64,000 bases of DNA, from assembly GCF_012273895.1 (NCBI RefSeq), contig NW_024045132.1:2046001-2110000 (forward strand), given 5' to 3'. This document shows positions 59,700 to 64,000 of the stretch, one piece after another (within the stretch, counting starts at the first letter, position 1; the number at the start of each line of letters is the position of its first letter). A model generated the notes under the pieces. The model had not been told where the DNA came from, ran no database searches, and saw nothing but the letters and a program-made list of their open reading frames with translations. The stretch comes from Zerene cesonia. Taxonomy: Eukaryota; Arthropoda; Insecta; Lepidoptera; Pieridae. A program made the translations under genes and the position numbers.

Positions 59700-62600
59700 C
59701 TGCGTTGTGAATATTTCGTAACAATTAGAACAAAAAGTCCGTCTCTATTCAGTAAAACGTCTCCGCGTATCTTTTGTTTAGTCTAGCGTTGCAAATATAT
59801 GCATGCTCATGTTGAATCTTGCTCGAAAGAAAATTGAGATAAAAAGGTTCGTTGGTGAAGTTATCTTTATATAAAAAATTCTAGTGTCACGATGCTTGTT
59901 AACAAACGCATGCAAAACTGATTGACCGATTTCTATGAAGTGTTTGTGTTCTTTCAGTACGTCGGGGTCGTAAAGTATATTTCATACCGCTATGTGATAA
60001 GGGTGTTCTGGGAAAGTAACGTTTGCCGGGTGATCAGATTAATCAAACAATATAGAGTGAATGTTTCTTGACTAGACCCTGGAATATTTGTTAAAAGTTT
60101 CTTTTTTGAATGCCGATTAAATACTTATTATGGATATGGACCAAGTAGTAAAATGGTAGTTTTCGCAATCGAAACATAAGGGCCGGTTTTACTAATCGCT
60201 TGATGTTTCAGGTATATTTTAAACCGGCATTCCCAATAACAAATTTATTTTATCTTTTTCAGTTTTGTTACTCGGTAAAGCCCTTGATTTTCAGCCGATC
60301 GACGAAATTATTTTTGTATTTCATAGAAAATTGCTCTCATTGGATCCCATTTTAGAATCTGGAGTGCCTTCTTCCCAAGGAACATCAGTGACTACTTTTT
60401 GCAACAAAATATTTATCACACAATCAACAAGATGAGCAAAGCGGAACGCCTTTGCTGCAGAAGCTGTAACCGAAGAGTAAGAATAATATCTCCTACTACC
60501 TACACAATAAAGCGTATAGTCGTTCACATTACCATGAAAGAGTACATACTGAGTTGAGGTACAAACAAAAATCCCTCTTAACACGCACACAATAAGGTGC
60601 ATAATGCTATACATACCGCACCTTGATAGCGTAGGATATGAGGCGGTCGCACTCCTGCTCGCGTTACGAGAGAGTAAAGAGAGAGAGTAAACCGAAGGGC
60701 AAGAATGAGAATGAATGTAACCCGTATACCTGACGAGGTCGGTGTGGTCGCCGGGCTGGCGGCACACGTCGCAGTGCGTGAGCGGCGTCGGCGCGGCGGG
60801 CGGGGCGGCCGCGCCGCCGCCGCCGCGCCGCGACCGGCTCTCGCGCGACCGCTGCACACGCGTGTTATATATCATGTATACGTCTATTATGTTTTCACTA
60901 GCGGTTCGTCTTACATATAAAACCTATAGCCTTCCTCAATAAATGGGCTATCTAACACTGAAAAAATTTTCCAAATCGGAGCAGTACTTCCGGAGATGAG
61001 AACGTTCAAACAAACAAACTTTTCAGCTTTATAATATTAGTATAGACTACGCGTCACGTTGTTGTACGCGATGAACACCTAAACTCTTCATCTGACTTTA
61101 ATCAAATCTGCACGCTATGGGCAGTGTGCTGTTTGATTCAAGTTAAAAGATGATATCATACGAATTTCATAAATGGGATAGTTTGTTTGTTTGGATGTTT
61201 GTCCGTCAATCACGCTAAAACTACTGAACGGATTTTGATGAAATTTAGCGTACAGACAGGGTATGAGCTGAGTTGGGTGATAGGATGGTTATTATCCCGA
61301 ATGCCCCCTTGAGATAAAACAGAAACCTTAGTACCCGGATGAAGCCGGGACAAGCGTCTAGTAGATAATAAGCTCAATTACGATAAATGACCACCTGAGC
61401 GGAGCGGGGCATGCAAATAGTTATACATACAAACCTTCCTTTTGAATTACTTTATCTATTATAAAGGATTACATCAAATCTATTGCGTAACTTTATCTAA
61501 GCATATACACATACAGAAGGCAGTTTAATATTGGAAAAAGGAAACGTTTTCACCGTTTAAAGCTCGCAAATAAAAAAATTCTCAAAATATTTAAATATCA
61601 AAATTTACCTTAAATAGCCAAATTGCTTAAGCCATTATCTAGATTTAGCGAGTCAAACGAAGAACAATTTATTTTTATGTGGATAAAGATATAAAAATAT
61701 AATACAAAAACGTTCGATCAATAATAACACATGGATACACAATCAGGGATTAAATATTTCACCAACGGTGAACTTAGTAATTCCAACTTTAACTCGTTCC
61801 AATAAGGTTGAATTTATTTCGGTGTACATAAAGGTAAAAAAAGCACAGTAGAAGAACTCATAGATTCTCAAATAAAAGGTATACATTTTTCGCGTTTGGA
61901 TTCAAGCCAGTGCATGTTCATGTCAAATTTCCATATTTTATAGAATATGATATACAAATATTCACCTTCGGTTTTGTGCTTACTGTCTCCTCGACAGTTT
62001 CCTCTGGTTTACTTGGCAGCTTGTATTAGAGATTTATTTTGAAAATTTAATAGGTACTGAGTATATGAAAATGCATGCGTCCTACTCATATACGATACTG
62101 TACAATATATAATATTGTAATTAGATAATAAGATTGTTGAATCTTTAATTGTGTTAAGTAAATTTTGATTTTTAAACTAGTAACATTTCCTGAATTTTCT
62201 TCTCAATGTTTTTAAAACTACAAAAGAGACTAATAAGGAAATTGATTATAAGAGAAAAGTATTTATTTTTAATTTTATAGCATTTAAATGCTTTATAAAT
62301 GAGAATTTTTTTAAAGAATAGAAAGGATTTGATAGAGGCGGGATTCGAACCCGCGTCATTTTGCTTTAGCAACGCCTAGCCTCTCGGCCACCCCCGATCC
62401 CGTGTATTAATTTCTCACCAGCATTAATCTTCAAAAAACTTTCAACATTTTAAGACTTATAAATTAACTTACAGAAGTAGTCGCTAAAGGATCAGGCGGA
62501 ATGACAGCGGGGGTCACGGGCACGCTCGCGATATCCGGTTCCGGTTGCTAATGTAAAACATGACAAACAAACAGATTAAACAAACACACTTATTTGCATT

Positions 62601-63165
62601 CGCTGCAGAGTCATATAAATGCATATTATTAGAAAGCATACACTAGATAAAACACAAATAGAGTAAGTACACAAATACCGACTCTGTTTTACGACTCAGT
62701 TTTGTTTGTCGTGTAAACTTGAAACATGATATTGACATTCTTATTATTATTTGCTACAATAGAAATATGAAAGACGATCTTATTTCATATTATTATTAGA
62801 ATATTTGTATATCTGTTAAGAGGACGTTTGTCTTTACTTTTTTTTATGATAATTTTCCAATTATTTAATCGAATATTATATCTAGTCAATAAATAAATGA
62901 CAATACTTTAAAAAAAATATAACAACAATAACAATGTTTCTGCAGATAAATCACATATAATCAACAAAAAAAAAAAAATTATGTCTTGTAGTATTTTTTT
63001 TTAATTCGATTAATAAAACGTTATATTTGTGCTTGAAAATACAAAATAGTATATTACCTTAGAGTGTTTCTTAACAACGGCGGGCGGCGGGCCATCGTTG
63101 CTGTCTGTAGGTACGTAGAACATTTGCGTGTCGAGTGACCCATCCGGCTTTGGGATTGGTTTAAT
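59591..63165 (-). CDS. PHF14: PHF14 homologue, four consecutive internal exons (partial gene; span includes introns)
   Basis: This encodes part of PHD finger protein 14, a nuclear histone-tail reader that represses transcription. Exons 63058-63165, 62473-62547, 60730-60851 and 59591-59699 join in one frame (138 codons). They give a Pro-rich linker, a basic Ser/Arg and Gly/Ala segment, and then a complete C-terminal PHD finger. The zinc ligands follow the order C-x2-C (THCDVC), C-x2-C (RCDEC), H and C (YHFTC), then W-x-C-x2-C (SWHCADC). The stretch LVRCDEC, YHF-CL-PPL, GY-W closely matches the last PHD finger of vertebrate PHF14. An intron splits an Arg codon between the first and second zinc pairs. 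The earlier PHD fingers are encoded to the right of the window. The terminal exon after CADCDPT was not identified. Confidence 0.88.
59985..60035 (-). mobile_element. LINE-type tail head fragment
   Basis: The word AACGTTTGCCGGGTGATCAG matches the head seen at 1-49 (AGCGTTTGCCGGGTGCAGCT) in the same orientation. It lies in a PHF14 intron. Confidence 0.5.
60730..60851 (-). CDS. PHF14: PHF14 exon (iii): basic/Gly-Ala segment and first half of PHD finger
   Basis: The acceptor is CGCGTGTGCAG. The exon reads RSRESRSRRGGGGAAAPPAA, then PTPLTHCDVCRQPGDHTDLV. It ends in phase 2 at GTCAG|GTATAC. It is extremely GC- and CpG-rich compared with its introns. Longer open frames across it on both strands are read-through or shadow frames. 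Confidence 0.88.
60896..61047 (+). mobile_element. LINE-type 3' tail repeat in PHF14 intron
   Basis: ACTAGCGGTTCGTCTTACAT, then CCTATAGCCTTCCTCAATAA, TTTCCAAATCGGAGCAGTAC, ACAAACAAACTTTTCAGCTT and a TATAATATTAGTATA end. Complete module, close to the antisense copy at 54438-54604. Confidence 0.8.
61175..61364 (-). mobile_element. LINE-type 3' tail repeat in PHF14 intron
   Basis: On the plus strand GTTTGTTTGGATGTTTGTCC, GTCAATCACGCTAAAACTAC, TGAACGGATTTTGATGAAAT, and finally GATGAAGCCGGGACAAGCGT and CTAGTA. It is the reverse of the 25915 copy. Confidence 0.75.
61365..62264. other. PHF14 intron, no recognised element
   Basis: AT-rich. Nothing seen apart from a possible repeat head (TGACCACCTGAGCGGAGCGG) near 61388-61407. 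Confidence 0.5.
62265..62403 (-). mobile_element. tRNA-derived SINE (family A), best copy
   Basis: On the minus strand: GATCGGGGGTGGCCGAGAGG (box A region), GACGCGGGTTCGAATCCCGC (box B), then CTCTATCAAATCCTTTCTAT and the tail AGCATTTAAATGCTATAAAA. The head resembles a Ser/Leu-type tRNA, with a GAT...ATC acceptor remnant but mismatched stem. I therefore call it a SINE head rather than a functional tRNA. Confidence 0.8.
62473..62547 (-). CDS. PHF14: PHF14 exon (ii): short Pro-rich linker
   Basis: A 75-base exon between GCATTAG-type acceptor sequence (ACATTAG) and TCT|GTAAGT, in phase 0 at both ends. It reads QPEPDIASVPVTPAVIPPDP, then LATTS. Being a multiple of three, it could be skipped without shifting the frame. 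Confidence 0.75.
63058..63165 (-). CDS. PHF14: PHF14 exon (i): linker
   Basis: On the minus strand TTATGTAG|ATTAAACC opens IKPIPKPDGSLDTQMFYVPT, then DSNDGPPPAVVKKHSK. It ends AAG|GTAATA in phase 0. The segment is rich in Pro, Asp and Lys, and is probably disordered. Confidence 0.75.
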
Positions 63166-63244
63166 CTACATAACAAAAACCAAATTAATTAACATCCCAT
63201 TCCACACATGTCATACGCACTCAGTACAAGAATTTTGTATTAAT

Positions 63245-63372
63245 GTGGGAGTCGAGCACGATTTGGAAAGTATCACACCCTCACAGAAGAAATAGTAGCG
63301 TGAAATAGTAGCATGCTACTGTGTTTCGTTCAGTGATTGGGGGAGCCGGAGGCCCGTTTCTTGCTCTAAATT
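63245..63372 (+). repeat. Family B repeat fragment
   Basis: GTGGGAGTCGAGCACGATTT, then CGTGAAATAGTAGCATGCTA and GGGGGAGCCGGAGGCCCGTT. This is the GTGGGAG-end half only, in a PHF14 intron. Confidence 0.7.
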
Positions 63373-63867
63373 ATGGGCGCGTTAACTGTCTCAGTGTGTG
63401 TGATTGGTGACAGTATATAAATACGTATATACAGTATATAATACTTGTGAAAGTACGCCAACCTATCATACCATATACCATATTTTATCGCATCATCTTA
63501 AATACTCTTATGGTCCATTCGCCTTAAAAATATAGTGAGTCAATGCGGTCCACCGTCAATTAAAAACCAAGACCAATGAAATACTAGCAAGTAATTAGGA
63601 ATTTGAGTTCACAGTGACAGACAATATAGTAAACATCTAATAGATGAGACTGGCAAAAGTAATGGCATTATAATTCTTTCTAACTGAATCCGATGGAATT
63701 GTTGTGTGCCCGAATGGACTTCAGTCACCAAGGGAATACACTTAGTGGTCCTTCGAGCCATACTTGAACTACTATTAATGAACACTATTTTTCTATTTTT
63801 AGCATTATAAAAGTAGGTTTACTAGGTTATTTTTTGCTTTATTACGATTCATATACGTATATAGTGC
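63373..63867. other. PHF14 intron, no recognised element
   Basis: AT-rich intron sequence; nothing identified. Confidence 0.45.
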
Positions 63868-64000
63868 AGTGGTGGCTCAGTGGTGAGAACCTCGGACTTC
63901 AAAAATAGATAAGTCGGGGTTCGAGACCGGGCGAGCGTGCAGGAAATAAATTGATTTTTCAATTTATCTGCACATGTAGATAACATCACCACTGCTCACG
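63868..64000 (+). mobile_element. tRNA-derived SINE (family C), cut by window end
   Basis: GTGGTGGCTCAGTGGTGAGA (box A region), then GGGGTTCGAGACCGGGCGAG (box B region), then CGTGCAGGAAATAAATTGAT. It is homologous to the minus-strand copy at 8266-8575. Confidence 0.8.

Noticed and set aside
60578..60942. Several long open frames on both strands around the CpG-rich PHF14 exon
   Set aside because: They arise because GC-rich DNA lacks stop codons. Only the minus frame from 60851 to 60730 joins the neighbouring exons and encodes the PHD finger.
62330..62403. Possible functional tRNA (Ser/Leu type) on the minus strand
   Set aside because: Boxes A and B are good, but the acceptor stem is mismatched, the anticodon arm is not clean and a SINE tail follows. 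Two diverged copies in the window support a SINE.
1..64000. CRISPR arrays, bacterial operons, endogenous virus genes or a clustered accessory system
   Set aside because: I found no regularly spaced direct repeats, no compact gene runs and no recognisable viral gene. The window reads as ordinary insect chromosome with dispersed genes and transposon debris.

Overview
This is AT-rich, intron-rich animal DNA that looks lepidopteran (moth or butterfly). Exons are short with GT-AG junctions. The genes are insect/metazoan types: fasciclin-1, an insect-type aquaporin, a PSI-domain protein and PHF14. Introns and intergenic DNA are full of short interspersed repeats of the kind common in Lepidoptera: tRNA-derived SINEs, 5'-truncated LINE tails beginning ACTAGCTG, and a roughly 300 bp family with a GTGGGAG end. 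There are no bacterial, viral or CRISPR features. The species cannot be named from this sequence alone.

Layout. Positions 935-16187 (+) hold the last eight exons found of Fasciclin 1. They join in one frame to give 439 codons plus a stop, covering the second half of FAS1 domain 2, domains 3 and 4, and a C-terminal GPI-anchor signal. The N-terminal exons lie left of the window. Positions 16.2-34.9 kb are gene-poor, with several repeats and two degraded LINE coding fragments. Positions 34878-35663 (-) hold an intact, uninterrupted 261-residue aquaporin with entomoglyceroporin-like pore residues. Positions 36-44.9 kb are gene-poor and contain a clean nested TIR transposon (39398-39959). Positions 44965-45537 (-) hold a 190-residue secreted protein with a plexin-like PSI domain followed by a TIG-like segment. 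Positions 45.6-59.6 kb are gene-poor with repeats and an 85 bp TA tract. Positions 59591-63165 (-) hold four consecutive internal exons of a PHF14 homologue, including its C-terminal PHD finger. Its 5' exons lie beyond the right edge and its last exon was not found.

The genes do not form an operon or pathway: they encode a cell-surface adhesion protein, a membrane channel, a secreted protein and a chromatin reader. I saw no convincing novel multi-gene system. The observations most worth a second look are the plexin-like mini-protein, whose stop codon lies just inside a possible splice donor; the intronless aquaporin; a perfect 19-bp stem hairpin in a Fas1 intron; the nested TIR element with a paralogous empty site; and the sharp exon-to-exon GC3 differences within Fas1. 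Repeat boundaries are approximate because they were found by eye.
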